64,000 bases of DNA, from assembly GCA_964019165.1 (NCBI GenBank), contig OZ025281.1, positions 6,729,799 through 6,793,798 of the forward strand, read 5' to 3'. A program made the position numbers and the translations under genes. Positions 41,650 through 55,000 of this stretch are shown in pieces. The notes below the pieces were generated by a model that did not search any database, was not told where the DNA came from, and worked only from the letters and a program-made list of their open reading frames with translations. Numbering within the stretch: the first letter of the stretch is position 1; each line of letters begins with the position of its first letter. The stretch is from Mastigias papua. Taxonomy: Eukaryota > Cnidaria > Scyphozoa > Rhizostomeae > Mastigiidae.

Positions 41650-44600
41650 CTATATTTCTAGCACTTTCCTCAAAATTCTGGCAGTTCCCAATAAAGCAGC
41701 CTTCTGCATCACTCCAACATTACATGTTATCCCTAATTTTTCTATCCATCTGTCAAACTCTTTGGTGATACATCCAAGAGCTCCTATCACTATAGGCACA
41801 ACTTCAACACGTTTGAGTTTCCACAATCTTGCGATCTCTCTCTTCAAGTCCTGGTATTTTTCTACTTTTTCCTTTTCTTTCTCTCCTACATTTATATCAG
41901 CTGGTACAGCAATATCAATGATTAATCCCTTGTGCTCTTTCTTGTCAACTATAATTATATCTGGTCTTCTTGCCTCTATCACGTAATCACATTGCACATT
42001 GTTATCCCACAACAATTTCACTTCTTCATTTTCCACTGCTCCTTCCGGGACATGTTCATACCATTTGTCTGTGCATTCTAACCCATTCTTTTTACAAAGA
42101 TCCCAATGAACTTTCTTTGCCACATTGTCATGCAGACGTTTGTATTCCTTCTGAGCCAATTTCTCACACCCACTTACTAAATGCTGCACACTTTCACTCT
42201 TTGTCCCACATAACCTGCACAGAGGGCTTTCACTGGTTCTGTCGATACGGTGTTTCACATAATTTGTCCTGATGGCCTGTTCCTGAGCAGCACACAGCAA
42301 TGCTTCAGTTCCAATTTTCAAATCACATCTTGACAGCCATTGCCACGTTTTATCCTTATCAACTTTCTCTGGCATTTCCCTAACAAACTGTCCATGCATT
42401 CTCTTCTCATTCCAGTTTTGTCTCAGTTCCTTTTCCTATTGTTTCTTCAATTCTCTACTTAATATAGCATCTTCCGTATTGATTGTTCCAGCTGCAGCAA
42501 CTCCCTTAATGAGGTTGTCCTCCGAATTGGCAACGTAAAAGCCCAAACTGTTTTCCTCATCGCTTACGCACCTCTCTACACTAATCAAACCTCTGCCTCC
42601 CTCTTTCCTCTTTATATATAATCTGTCAACATCACTTTTTGGGTGTAGTGCTCCATGCATTGTCATTGTCTTTCTAGATTTCCTATCAATTTCTTTCAAT
42701 TCACTTTCTTTCCAATACAGTATTCCTGGCCCATACCTGAATATTGCCACTGCCCATGTATTTATTGCTGTTATTTTGTTTTTCCCATTTAGTTTTGATT
42801 TTAGCACCAATCTGAGCCTTCGCTTATATTCCTTAATGGTTTTTTCTTTCATTTCTTTTTCTTTGATTTTATCCAGTTCAATTATCCCTTAATACGTATA
42901 CCCTTGCTTTTCAACTTCTTTCATTATTTCCCCATTTGGCAGCGTTATTCCTTCACATCTAACTACTTTCCCCCTCTTCATCACAAGAATTCCACATTTC
43001 TTCAATCCAAACTCCATCCCAATATCTGTACTAAAAATATGAACAGTCCTCACAAGTGTTTCTGTCTGCTCTTCACTCTTAGAAAACAGCTTCAAATCAT
43101 CCATGAATAGCAGATGATTCAGCTTGTATCTTTTCTTTCCCCATTCATAGCATAATTTACCTTCCTAAGAACCAATGACAAAGGTATCATGCACAGAACA
43201 AACAGAAGAGGTGAGAGACTGTCTCCTTGAAATATCCCTCTTTTCACATCAACCTCCCCAAGATCTTTACCATTTGATGTCAGTGATAACTTCCATTGCT
43301 CCATACTTTTTCCTAAAAAATTTGTCACATTCTCCGCTATTCCAAACATCTTCATACATTCAATGACCCAGCTATGTGGAACAAGGTCATACGCTTTCCT
43401 GTAATCTATCCATGCCATTGATAGATTAGTGTGCCTTCTCCTACAATCTTTCAGTACAGTCTTGTCGATAAGTAAATGATCCTTTGTTCCACGGCTTCCT
43501 CTCCTACATCCTTTTTGCGCTTCCTATGGTCAAGATACTTATAAGTCTCTTCTGCTATCATTCCTGTCAGGAGTTTCCACATTAGTGGAAGACATTTAAT
43601 AGGGCGATAGTTTTCTGCTGCATTCCCCTTCTTCGGATCTTTCTGACAAAGCACAGTGCGACCATGTGTCATCTATGCTGATAGGCTGTTTTCTCCCATC
43701 AAGATACTATTCATCTGACCAGCGATTCGGCTATGAAGATTGGTCAAATTTTTTAACCAATACCCTTGCACACCATCCTTTCCTGGTGCTTTCCAGTTAG
43801 GCATCTTTCTACATTGATCTCTCACCTTCTCCACGCTTATAATCACCCTTTCTTGATATTGATTTTCATTCTCCAACCCAGTCTTCAGATCTTTCAGCCA
43901 TTCTGCCTCTTGGCTGTGCTCTTTTTCAATACTCCAAATATTTCCCCAAAATCTTTTACATTCTTCAGCATTTGGATCATCGCTTGATCTCCCTCTCCCC
44001 CCATTAAATTCTGAGTATATTCTCTTCTGATCAACACTGAAAAGTCTATTTTGTCTGAATTGTTCAATTCTCTGTTCAAACCTTCTGACTTTGGCACTTT
44101 TTGCAAGCATCCTTTGTTTGAGATCCTCAATTACAGTTTTTAGACCCTTTCTTTTAACTCTGTACTTTTCCTGTAGCCCAAGCAAATTTCGTTTTTTCCC
44201 TCCACCCAGTCCTTCTTTCAATTCTCTTTCCATAATATTGACTTCTTGTCTCAGTCTCCTTATGTCACCTTCAATCCTCCGTTTCCAAAATGGTTCATAT
44301 TTCTTCCTATACTCTACTTTCTTTAGTCCTAGCTGTTCAGTGACCCACACACTTGCAGCTACAATTAAATTATTTGTTTCTGTAATACTCTTGCTCTCCA
44401 AATACTTAAGCGCTTCATTTACTCTCTCTGCTTGGACCTTTAAAAGCTTCCTTCCCACCTTCTTAAATATAATGCCTTGGCATGTCTTTCTTTCTGCAAG
44501 TATTTCCTTTAAGCGTTTAACGATCAACCTATTATCTTCATCTAAACAACCAACAGTACTACTAAGGCTATCTCTTACATCACCCAACTCTACTTCAACT

Positions 44601-45046
44601 ATATCATCAACATTACCTACTGGCTCTATTGTGACTACTTCAATTTGTTCTCTGTAAATGTCACTCTGGGATTCATTTTCTACTTGTCTTTTAATAGCTT
44701 CCAATTCAAGCTCTGACAGCCAGCCATTCTTTCTAATTGCCCTTGCTTGGTCACAGACACGTTGCTCTGTTGATTCAAACATCCCCCTTTCTCTCCATTC
44801 TCTATACATTCTTTGCCTGTATCCCCTGATAGGTTTTCCTTCTTCATCAAATGGCCTACATTTGTAAAAACATTCCATGACTACATTATTCACCTCCTTA
44901 CTCCATTTCATTCTAGCAGTAGCAGGATAACGACCGGGTCCCCGCTGCTGTGCCGGGGAACACCTGCCGAGCGAAGAACTTTCGCCAATAGATCCAGTCC
45001 CATTAACGCTGTTATTTTCAATACTTTGACTTGACATTTCACTCAT
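41650..45046 (-). pseudogene. A4 pol: Myb-like domain, RT, CCHC, RLE (multiple breaks)
   Basis: The likely start is ATG 45046 or 45037 (the open frame extends upstream through non-ATG codons). Domains: Myb-like 'ARMKWSKEVNNVVMECF' with 'QARAIRKNGWLSELELEAI'; charged region; '[16 protein letters not shown]'; RT motif A '[17 protein letters not shown]', motif B '[18 protein letters not shown]', catalytic 'MDDLKLF'. Then finger 'CRLCGTKSESVQHLVSGC' and RLE 'EARRPDIIIVDKKEHKGLI' with 'IDIAVPAD'. Lesions seen: TAG at 43673 where relatives have Trp, a deletion and shift near 43510, a shift near 43110, TAA near 42889 and TAG near 42436. Confidence 0.88.
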
Positions 45047-45084
45047 AAGAGGATTTGTGAATTCAAGGTTACACAACCACCGGT

Positions 45085-45324
45085 GTTTTTATCGAGACAC
45101 CATCTCTAGGGAGGCTGTCAACCAAGACTAAAGAGTCCCCCCTACCCATGAGACAGACTAGCCCCCGCCGGATGCCAACCCGGTACTTCATGGTCTCGGG
45201 GAGAGCTGACAGGTACTACACCTTGCTGAAGGGTGACCTGGAGGTAGTTGCAGCAAAGGGTAACCTCATTATCCCACGTCGAAACTCTGCAACCGGTTGT
45301 AGTTTTATGTCATACCCAGGACGA
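45085..45324 (-). promoter_or_regulatory. Conserved 5' leader block of A4
   Basis: Same block, starting TCGTCCTGGGTATGACAT on the sense strand. Confidence 0.7.
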
Positions 45325-45446
45325 ATTATTATTATTATTATGTTGTGTTTCAGCTTATGCTCTGGCTGTTCTTATTGCCGTAATTACTCCTATTAGGCGA
45401 GTCATAACTAATGACCAAGGGCTAACAAGAGGACCTTCTTCCAAAT

Positions 45447-48400
45447 TTACATTTCTAATACTTTGCGTAGTATCCTTGCTGTTCCTAACAGTGCAGTCTT
45501 TTGCATATCAACGATGTTGCATGGAATGTCAAGCTTTTCAATCCATTTATCAAATCCTTTGGGTACACTCCCGAGGGCTCCAATTACTACTGGTACTACT
45601 TGCACTTTTCTAATTCCCCACATTCTTCCGATCTCTCTCTTCAAATCGTGATATTTTTCTACTTTTTCTTGTTCTTTTTCTTCTACCCTTCTGTCAGCAG
45701 GTACAGCAATGTCCACAATAATACAAATTTTCTCTTTCTTATCAATTACAACAATATCAGGCCTTCTTGCCTCTATCACATTGTCACACTGAATATTTAT
45801 GTCCCAGAGAAGTTTGACGCTGTCATTTTCTACAACACTATCCGGAATGTGATCATACCATTTTTCTTGGTGCTCTATTTCATGTCTCTTACACAAATCC
45901 CAATGGATCTTCTTAGCAACATTATCGTGTCTTCTCTTGTACTCTTTCTGGGCAAGTTTCTCACACCCACTGACAATATGTTGAACACTTTCTCCACACT
46001 TTCCACACATTCTGCACAGGGGGCTATCAATGCTTTTGTCAATAGTATGCTTAATATAGTTTGTTCTAAGTGCCTGTTCCTGGGTAGCACATAATAAAGC
46101 CTCTGTTTCAACTTTGAGATCACCTCTGGATAGCCAATACCAAGATTTTTCCTTGTCAACGCTATCCGATATTTCTTTACTGAATTGACCATGCATTTTC
46201 TTTTCCAAAAATGTCTTCTTACGTTCCTCAGCTCTCTGCTTTTTAAATTCATTGGAGTTAACAGTACCCTCAGTTCTGATTGTTCCAGCTACCCTAACTC
46301 CTTTCATCAATGTTTCTTCTGAATTTGCCACATAATAACCCAAACTATTTTCTTCTCCTCTAACGGAATACTCTATACTGCAAAATCCTCTCCCTCCTTC
46401 CTTTCTTGTTATGTACAACCTATCAACATCACTTTTTGGGTGCATTGCTCCGTACATTATCAGTTTTTTTCTAGTTTTCCTGTCAATACTGTTTAATTCA
46501 CTTTCTTTCCAGTCAATTATCCCTGCTCCATATCTAAAAATTGCAACCGCCCATGTGTTTACAGCTGTTATCTTGTTCTTTCCATTCAGTTTTGATTTCA
46601 AAATCAATCTAAGCCTCCTTTTATATTCTTTTATTGCTTTCTCCTTCATTTCATTCTCTTTCATTTTATCCAGTTCTACTATGCCTAAGTACTTGTATCC
46701 TTCCTGCTCCACTTCTTTCATAGTTTGTCCATTTGGGAGTTCTATACCTTGGTTTCTCACAATCTTGCCCCTCTTCAAAATGAGAAGACCACACTTTCTA
46801 TACCCAAATTCCATCCCAATATCAGTGCTTACTATGTGTACCGTTCTTACCAGAGAATCAATCTGTTCTTCGCTCTTCCCATAAAGTTTGAGGTCGTCCA
46901 TATATAGCAAATGGTTTAAGCTAAATTCCTTCCTCCCCCACTCGTACCCTGCCTTTACTTTTCGTAAAACCAATGAAATTGGTATCATGCACACCACAAA
47001 GAGCAATGGTGATAAGCTGTCGCCTTGAAAAATTCTCTATTGACTTTCACGTCTCCAAGCTCGTTCCCATTTGAAGTAAGCGATAGTTTCCACTGCTTCA
47101 TACTTTTCTCCAATAACTCTCTGACATTTTCAGCAATTCCCATCAATTCCAAGCATTCTTTTATCCTGCTATGTGGGACAAGATCATAGGCTTTCTTATA
47201 ATCTATCCACGCCATAGCAAGATTTGTGTACCTTTTCCGACAGTCCTTCAAAACAGTTTTATCAATTAATAGTTGATCTTTCGTCCCTCTACTATTGCGC
47301 TTACAGCCTTTCTGTTCATTCGGTACCAGATTCTCCTTTTCCAGATAAGTATACATGTCCTCAGCAATAACACCTGTTAATAGTTTCCACATAAGTGGGA
47401 GGCAAGTAATTGGCCGGTAGTTCTCAACTGCATTTCCTTTTGAAACATCCTTTTGACACAAAATTGTATGACCGTAAGTCATCCAGGCTGGTAACTTGTT
47501 CTCTCCTATTAAAATCTTATTCAGTTGCTCAGCAATTCTCTCATGAAGGTTGGTCATACTTTTAATCCAGAATCCCTGGACTTTATCTCTTCCTGGGGCT
47601 TTCCAATTTGGCATTTTCCGACATTGTTTTTGATTCTATCAACAGAGATAACCAATCCTTCTTGGGCATGGTGTTCGTTACTCATTTCCTCCTTCAGCTG
47701 TTTTAACCAATTCGCTGTTTTACTATGCTTTTTCTCAATGCTCCAAATCTCACCCCAAAACTTTCTACTTTCTTCAGCATTTGGTACATCTGTTGACCTG
47801 AGTGCACTACCATTAATCTCCGTATATATCTTTTTCTGATCCACATTAACGATTCTATTTTGTCTGAATTGTGTTATTCGCTGTTCATATCTCTTTTCTT
47901 TTGCACTCTTTGCTAACATCCTTTGTTTAAGTTCTTCAATCACTGTATTTATTCCTTTCCTTCTCACTCTATACTTTTCCTCTAGATGTTTCAGTTTCCA
48001 CTGTTTCTTATTTCCTAGCTCCCCCTTCGATTCCCTGTGCAGTAAATTTATGTCATGCTTCAAGCTCTTAATATCATGTTCTATTCTCCGTTTCCACCAT
48101 GGCTCTTTCTTTCGGTTGATTTCAAATCTCTTTAACCCCATTTGATCAGCAACCCACACACTTGCAACATTAAGCAGTTTGTTTGTTTCAGTGATGTTCT
48201 TCGTTTTCACAAAATTCACGACTGAGTTAACTCTCTCAGTTTGAGCTCTTAGGGATCGCTTATTAACCTTTTTAAATATAATTCCATCGCTTGTTCTACC
48301 CTCCAATATTATTTGTTTCATCTGTGCTACAATGTTTCTATTCTCCTGACTCGTATCATCATAATGTTCACCTACATCTACTACATCAATTGGCTCATTC

Positions 48401-48891
48401 ATCATTCCATCACCTTCGCCCCCTATTTCATCCAGTCTAAGAACCGCATTGACTCCACCCATAATACCATCATCCGTTACATTGAATTCAGCCACAATAC
48501 CATCAACCACCAGCTGAGCTTCATTTTCATTTTCTATTTTCCTCCTAATCATTTCTAGTTCCAAGTCTGACAACCATCCATTCTTTCTAATAGCCCTTGC
48601 TTGGTCACACAAACGTTGCTCAGTTGTTTCAAACATACCTCTGTCTTTCCATTCCCGAAACATCCTTTGTCTATATCCCCTGATAGGCTTTCCTTCTTCA
48701 TTGAATGGTCTACTTCTATAAAAACATTCCATTACTACCTTATTTACTTCCTTATCCCATTTCATTCTAGCAGTTGCAGGATGACGACCGGGTCCCCGCT
48801 GCTGTGCCGGGGAACACCTGCCGGACGAAGAACCTTCACACTCAGTTCCAGTTCTATTCATGCCGTTATGTTCAAAAATTTGATTAGACAT
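45447..48891 (-). pseudogene. A3 pol: full-length with two single-base losses
   Basis: ATG at 48891. Residues 40-115 are Myb-like ('MKWDKEVNKVVMECFYRSRP', 'QARAIRKNGWLSDLELEMI'). The first break is near 47626, in the segment before 'MPNWKAPG', and the frame continues 46985-47614 with motif A '[17 protein letters not shown]'. The second is near 47036, in motif B, where one G of the 'RGIFQGD' codons is missing. The last frame 45447-47006 has 'YMDDLKLYGK', 'YKYLGIVELDK', the finger 'CRMCGKCGESVQHIVSGC' and RLE 'EARRPDIVVIDKKEKIC' with 'IIVDIAVPAD' and 'VVPVVIGALGSV'. Apart from the two shifts I see no stop. Confidence 0.9.
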
Positions 48892-48929
48892 TTATCACTC
48901 ATATGAGGTTTAGTGACTTTAAGGTTACA

Positions 48930-49180
48930 CAACCACCGGTATTTTCATCGTGACACCATCACTAGGAGGGTTGCCAACCAAGGCTAAAGACTCCCTCCTA
49001 CCCATGAGACAGACTAGCCCCCGCCGGACGCCAACCCGGTACTTCATGGTCTCGGGGAGAGCTAACAGGTACTACACCTTGCTGAAGGGTGACCTGGAGG
49101 TAGTTGTAGCTAAGGGTAACCTCATTATCCCACGTCGAAACTCTACAACCGGATGTAGTTTAATGTCATACCCAGGACAA
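48930..49180 (-). promoter_or_regulatory. Conserved 5' leader block of A3
   Basis: Same block as in A1, complete from TTTGTCCTGGGTATGACAT. The loop base of the CACCCTTCAGCAAGGTG hairpin is C where A1 has G. Confidence 0.7.
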
Positions 49181-49256
49181 ATTATTATTATTATTATTAT
49201 TTGTCCATCATGTCCATCACAGATAAAGTTTTCTGGAATGTTCTAATGTGTTATGC

Positions 49257-49295
49257 TTTGAGAGCGGGTGACAACAAGTCACCAAGGGTCTCAAA
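49257..49295 (-). other. 3'-UTR stem-loop of A5
   Basis: TTTGAGA (49257-49263) pairs with TCTCAAA (49289-49295); inside, GGTGAC (49267-49272) pairs with GTCACC (49278-49283) around loop AACAA. Total 39 nt, same shape as A4 with different stems. Confidence 0.82.
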
Positions 49296-49313
49296 CGTCC
49301 TTTCTTCTGATAT

Positions 49314-51800
49314 CTAAATAGATAAAACTTTTCGCAATATCCTAGCTGCGCCAAGCAATGCTGTTTTTTGGATAACATCCGTCGCAATCTTTACTCCCAA
49401 CTTTTTAATATGCTTTTCAAACTTGTCAGATATAACTCCTAGTGCTCCAATCACTACAGGTACTACTGTTGCACTTCTCATTTGCCATACATGTCCAATC
49501 TCTTCCCTCAAGTACTGATACTTTTCCAATTTTTCAAGTTCTTTTTCTTTTACTCGTGAATCTCCAGGTACCGCAATGTCTATTATTTTGACCTCTTTAT
49601 TCGTTTTATCTACCAACACAATGTCCGGTCGTCTTGCCTCAATCATTCTATCACATTGGATCATAAAATCCCATAAGAGCTTATAATTCTCATTTTCAAT
49701 TATTGCTTCAGGTTGCTGATTATACCATCTATCAGCTCTCTCAAACCCTCCTTTGATACAGAGCTGCCAATGAATGTATCGTGCCACATTATCATGCCTT
49801 CTCTTATACTCTCGTTGGGCCAACTTACTACACTCACTAACTAGATGACTAATAGTTTCCGCTTTCTCCCCGCACATTCTACATATAGGAGACTCAGACC
49901 TCCTATCAATATAGAACTTTGTATAATTTGTTCTTAAAGCTTGTTCTTGAGCACGCAGATCAATGCCTCTGTACATCCCTTCATATCTCCTTTTGCAATC
50001 CAATGCCATGACCTATCCCAATCCACCCCCTCTTTGTCCCTCAAAAACTGTCCATGCATTATTTTCTGCTTCCATTCGTCTTCTCTTTTCTGGCTATGAA
50101 ACCTTTTATACTCATTTGGTTCAATTGCTTCAGCAACATTAACTATATCTGAATCCCCGATCTTTCTCAAAAGTACCTCTCTACTGTTCAATACGTACCA
50201 ACTCAAACTATTTTCCTCTCCCCTTACACAACATTCACAACTTATAAGACCTCTTCCCCCTCTTCTTCTTGATACGTATATTCCTGCAACATCGCTTCAT
50301 GGGTGGAGTTCCTTGTTTATTGTCATAATTTTTCTTGTTTTTCTGTCAAGCTTTTGCAATTCATTCGTATTCCATCCAAGTATACCTGCTCCATATTTCA
50401 TGAGTGATACTGCCCATATGTTTACTGCCATTATCTTGTTCCTACCGTTCAACTTTGATCTCATAATTAGTTTAGTGCGCCTCAGGTATTCTTTTGAGAA
50501 CATTTCTTTCATCTCATTCTCCTTTATCTTATCAGCCTCTAAAATACCAAGATATTTGTATCCTTCAAGATCAATCGCCTTAATACTCTCTCCATTACCT
50601 AGGTTTATGTCTTCACTTTCGACTAGTTTCCCTCGTTTCATGATTGCAATTCCACACTTCTTTACTCCGAATTCCATTCCAATATCATGGCTTATTACCT
50701 TTACTGTTGATATAAGATTATCGATTTCAGTTCTGTTCTTCCCAAATATCTTCAGATCATCCATAAACAACAGGGGGTTGATTTTCACATCTCCAAGCAA
50801 GTACCCGGCTTTTGCCTTCCGCAACACCTTTGATAATGGTATCATGCAAATTACAAAGATCAAAGGGGAAAGACTGTCTCCCTGAAAAATCCCTCTTCTA
50901 ATATTTACATTTCCGAGTGACGTACCACTTGAAGTTAATTCAGTTTGCCAATTTACCATAGAGCGCTGAAGAAAAGTTGTCACATTCTCTGGTACCTGTG
51001 CCAATTGCAAACATTCGACTATCCAAGAGTGGGGTACCATGTCATAAGCCTTCTTATAATCCACCCATGCCATTGCAAGATTCTTTTGTCGTCTTTTACT
51101 GTCATTCAGAATCATCTTGTCGATCAAAAGCTGATCCTTTGTTCCTCTGCTCTTTTTCCTACACCCTTTCTGCTCTACCGGTAATATGTCGCTTTCTAAA
51201 AGCATCTGATAAACATAATCAGCAATTATTCCTGTCATCAACTTCCACAAAAGTGGTAGACAGGATATTGGCCTATGGTTCTCAACCATATTTCCTTTTT
51301 TTGGGTCTTTCTGACACAATACCGTTCTACCAGTTGTCATCCAAACAGGCAAGGGGGCTCTGTTGTTTACTAATTCATTCATTTGTTCAGCGATTCTATC
51401 ATGCAGAGATGTCAGTTTCTTTAACCAGTAGCCCTGTACCCTATCAGGTCCAGGTGCTTTCCAATTTGGTATCTTCTTTACCCGTTCAGTCACCATCTCG
51501 AGAGTTATTACTATATCCTGCTGATTTACTTTATCACACTCCTCTCTCAAGTCCTTCAACCATTGAGCATCCCTATTGTGTTGAGCCTCATTTCCCCAAA
51601 TAGTTGACCAAAATCGCGCACTTTCTGCCGCATCTGGTGTTACCCCTTCAGTTCTTTTCAATCCGCTCAATTCCTGGTATACCTTTTTCTGATCTTGTTG
51701 AAACGACCTATTGATTTTAAATTGCTGGATTCTATTTTCATACCTCTTCAGTTTTGTTGCTTTAGCTTGTAGTCTCTGTTTAAGTTCTTCAATTACAGTG
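49314..51800 (-). pseudogene. A5 pol: RT, CCHC, RLE (one stop, one shift)
   Basis: The frame 50297-51670 has 'IPNWKAPGPDRVQGYWLKKL', motif A 'MAWVDYKKAYDMVPHSW', motif B '[18 protein letters not shown]', catalytic 'FMDDLKIFGKN' and 'YKYLGILEADK'. A TGA at 50297, where relatives have Lys in 'HPKSDV', interrupts it. The same frame resumes to 49934, then one base is lost near 49957, and 49314-50009 completes it with finger 'CRMCGEKAETISHLVSEC' and RLE 'EARRPDIVLVDKTNKEV' with 'IIDIAVPGDSR' and 'KYQYLREEIGHVW'. The N-terminal Myb-like domain is lost to truncation. Confidence 0.88.
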
Positions 51801-51940
51801 TCTTCTCCTTTTGTCTTAATTCGATATTTCCTGTCTAAAATCTTATACTTATCACCCTTTGGAAGCTCACCCCTCTTCTTTCTTTATTATTATTATTATT
51901 ATTATTTACTATTTCTTCACATTTGCTATCTAGTACAATT

Positions 51941-51974
51941 GCTGACCGGATCACCCCAGTGACCTAAGGTCAGC
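51941..51974 (-). other. 3'-UTR stem-loop of C3
   Basis: GCTGACC (51941-51947) pairs with GGTCAGC (51968-51974); inside, TCAC (51951-51954) pairs with GTGA (51959-51962) around loop CCCA. Same two-stem architecture as family A, other sequence. Confidence 0.75.
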
Positions 51975-52018
51975 AAAGGTCTAAGAAACGAAAACATCAA
52001 TTAAAACAAAACTAAAAT

Positions 52019-55000
52019 TTAAATAGAGAGAGTCTTCCGCAAAATATGAGCTGTGCTTGTCAATACTATTTGTTGGATTTTCTGGAGTTGTGGTTGTCCC
52101 GGGATCTTATCAAGATGCTTTTGACAGCCCTTTTTTATCACTCCAAGAGCGCCTACAATCACAGGTACTGTTGTTGCTTTCAAGTTCCACATTCTGCCAA
52201 TTTCAATTTCAAGGTCTTTATACTTGCTGAGTTTATCAAATTCTTTAACAGCGATGTTCTGGTCTGTAGGGATACTCATATCTATTAAGAGGCAAGTTTG
52301 TTCTTTGAAGTCTTTTATTATGATGTCTGGTCTGTTAGCTTGAATAGTACGATCAGTGTGTATAGAGAAATCCCAGAGGATCGATACATTTTCTCCTTCA
52401 ACTACAGGTTGGGGGTGGTGCTCAAACCAATTAGTGGGTGTTGATAACCGATAATGTTTACATATGGTCCAATGTAGATACTGGCCTACTCTATCATGGC
52501 GGTTCTTGTATTCGGTTGGTGCTAGTATCGAGCAACTAGATATAAGATGATCAATTGTTTCAGTGAATTTGTCACAAAACCTACATTTATCATCTACATC
52601 AGTCTTTAGAATGTTTGCCTGGTAGTTTCTTGTAAACAAAGATTGGTCTTGGGCAGCTATAATGAAACCTTCAGTTTCTGACTTAAGTCCAGAGCTCCGT
52701 AACCACTGATGGGTTGCAGTTACATCAACATCAGCTTTCTGGCATCGGAGATTATACTTTCCATGTAGTGGCTTTTTAAGCCATTTCTCACCTAGCTGTT
52801 TCAGACCACAGGCTTTGGCAGCTTGTTTGACCATCTTGGCTTGTTTTGTGGCTGGCAGATCAGGATGTGGAGGGGGTCCAATGTTAAAATCCAAGTCTTT
52901 TTCGTAAATTCTTGCTTCTTTCACAATTGAATGCAGCTTATTACTTTTGTGGTGCTGGTAAACTAACTTTAACATCCAATCAGAAGTTGTTGATAGGTAT
53001 GTTGACATTGCTATAGTGGTAGTTTTGTACGCCATTTCAAGTTGTATCATTCCCCTACCACCATTACTCCTAGGCAAGTACAAACGGTCAACATCTGCTT
53101 TGGGATGATGCATACGATGTGATGTCAGCAACTTTCTAGTTTTTCTATCCATTCTTTGGAGGTCAAGGAGATTCCAGTTAATGATGTTATAGCTGTATTG
53201 AACAACAGGGACGGCTAATGTGTTTATTGCCGCAATACGGTTTTTGGAATTGAGCTCTGTCTTTAGTACTAATCTGATTCTTCTGTAATACTCTTTTCTA
53301 ACCTTTTCCTTCATAGCAGAATGGTTTATCCCATTACATTCATGCACTCCTAAATACTTATATGATTCTCCTGGTTCTAGCTCTCTAATGATAGTATCAA
53401 TGTCAAGTTTGATATTTGCAGTTTTCTTAAGGGCACCTCTAAGAAACGATGCTTTAGCGCACTTATCAAGCCCAAACTCCATTCCAATGTCATTGCTAAA
53501 TCCTTTTGCTGTAGTTAAGAGACCTTCTAGTTCATAATCATTCCTAGCGAAAAGCTTGAGGTCATCCATGTAGAAAAGGTGGTTTACTTTTGTTTCAAAA
53601 ATCCTATAGCCATAGTCTGTGTTGTTCAATTCACTTGACAGAGGTATGATGGCCATGCAAAAGAGAAGTGGCGAAAGATAGTCACCTTGAAAAATCCCTC
53701 GTTTGATTCTAAGACATTCAGACCTACAAGTGCCAGTATTGTGTGAGAGAAATAGACGAGTTTTCCATTTGGTCATACTAATGCAGAGAAAATTAGAAAT
53801 TATAGGTGAGATCTTATACAGCTGAAGAGCTTTTAGTATCCATTCATGCGAAACACTATCAAAGGCTTTCTTGTAGTCAATCCAGGCAGTACTAAGATTC
53901 CGTTTACTTTTACGGCAGTTTTCTAAAATCATTTTGTTTATAAGGAGCTGGTCTTTACATCCATACGAGTTCCTTTTGCATCCTGTTTGCTCTTGTGGTA
54001 AAACTGAATTTCGCTCAAGGAAGGAGTACATTCGGTCGGTGAGTATTGACGTTAGAAGTTTGTATGTCGTTGATAAACACGTAATTGGTCTGTAATTTTT
54101 GGGGTGTATGGTTGCTTCGGATTTTGGAAGGAGATATGTTGTCCCTTCTGTGAGCCATTCAGGCGCCTCTTCCGGATTCTGCATGACATATGAGAGACAA
54201 AATGCAAGATAGTCATGTATCGCATTAAGAGAGTACAGCCAAAAATTGGGTATTTTGTCTATGCCTGGTGACTTCCATTTCTGAGACTTTCCAAGTATCA
54301 CACGTAACTCAGAGCAGTCTATCTTTTCCCATTGCTGCTCATCAACTTCATTCATTCTTTCTTTTTGTCGTTCCATCCATTCTGCTTTGTGATTAAATTG
54401 CTTTTCACTCCCCCATATATTATTCCAAAATTTCTCAGTTTCTTTTACCTCAGGGTGTTCTTTTACATCAATCTTCCCTTTTCCTATTTGTCTGTAAAAT
54501 TTCCTTGCATCAGTCTGGAATATCTTATTCTGTCTGTAAAATCGGTCTCGTTTATCAAATCTACGTAATCTCTGTGCTTTTACTTGCATTCTTTGCTTCA
54601 ATGACTCTTTAGTAGATAGGAGTGCATTCTCGTCGGAGATCTTGTACTTCCTTTTAATTTTCCTTAGCTATCTGATTTTCAAATTAGCGCCTTTTGAAAC
54701 TTCATTAAGAATTGATATGCCAGCCCGTAGAAGATCAATCTCTTTCTGTATTTTCACTTTCCATTTAGGAGGCTTATTGACTTGATAGTTTTTCTTCCTG
54801 TTTACCTTAACTCCGACTTGGGCTGTTATTGCTTTTGCTGTAGAGTAAACAAGTGCATTTAAGGAGGTCAGATCACAGTCACGCTCACTTAAGATTTCCT
54901 TTAAGGCAACATTGTAAATTTTAATGCTTTCATTAAGTTTTGAACCACAGGCCAATTTAGGAAGAGGTTCTCGGTCAGATAATTCTAGATGGCTAGTTCT

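Larger units (their letters stand above)
41549..45324 (-). mobile_element. RLE retrotransposon copy A4, full length, decayed
   Basis: From the 5' leader (about 45080-45324) to the 3' end at 41549, including the 3'-UTR stem-loop at 41598-41636. N-terminal signature 'GRCSPAQQRGPGRYPATARM' groups it with A3. Confidence 0.9.
45342..49180 (-). mobile_element. RLE retrotransposon copy A3, full length
   Basis: 5' leader (about 48930-49180), ORF region 45447-48891, 3' UTR with a partly mismatched version of the conserved stem-loop (45391-45430), then (ATT)n. Confidence 0.92.
49203..51885 (-). mobile_element. RLE retrotransposon copy A5, 5'-truncated
   Basis: Begins in the region before RT, directly at the (ATT)n of 51886, and ends at 49203. 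The 3' UTR holds one of the best examples of the conserved stem-loop (49257-49295). Confidence 0.9.

Noticed and set aside
44091..44657. Long plus-strand ORFs opposite the pol genes (e.g. 188 codons here, 208 codons at 50977, 190 codons at 50313)
   Set aside because: They are Ser/Leu/Phe-rich shadows of the Lys/Arg/Glu-rich minus-strand pol frames.
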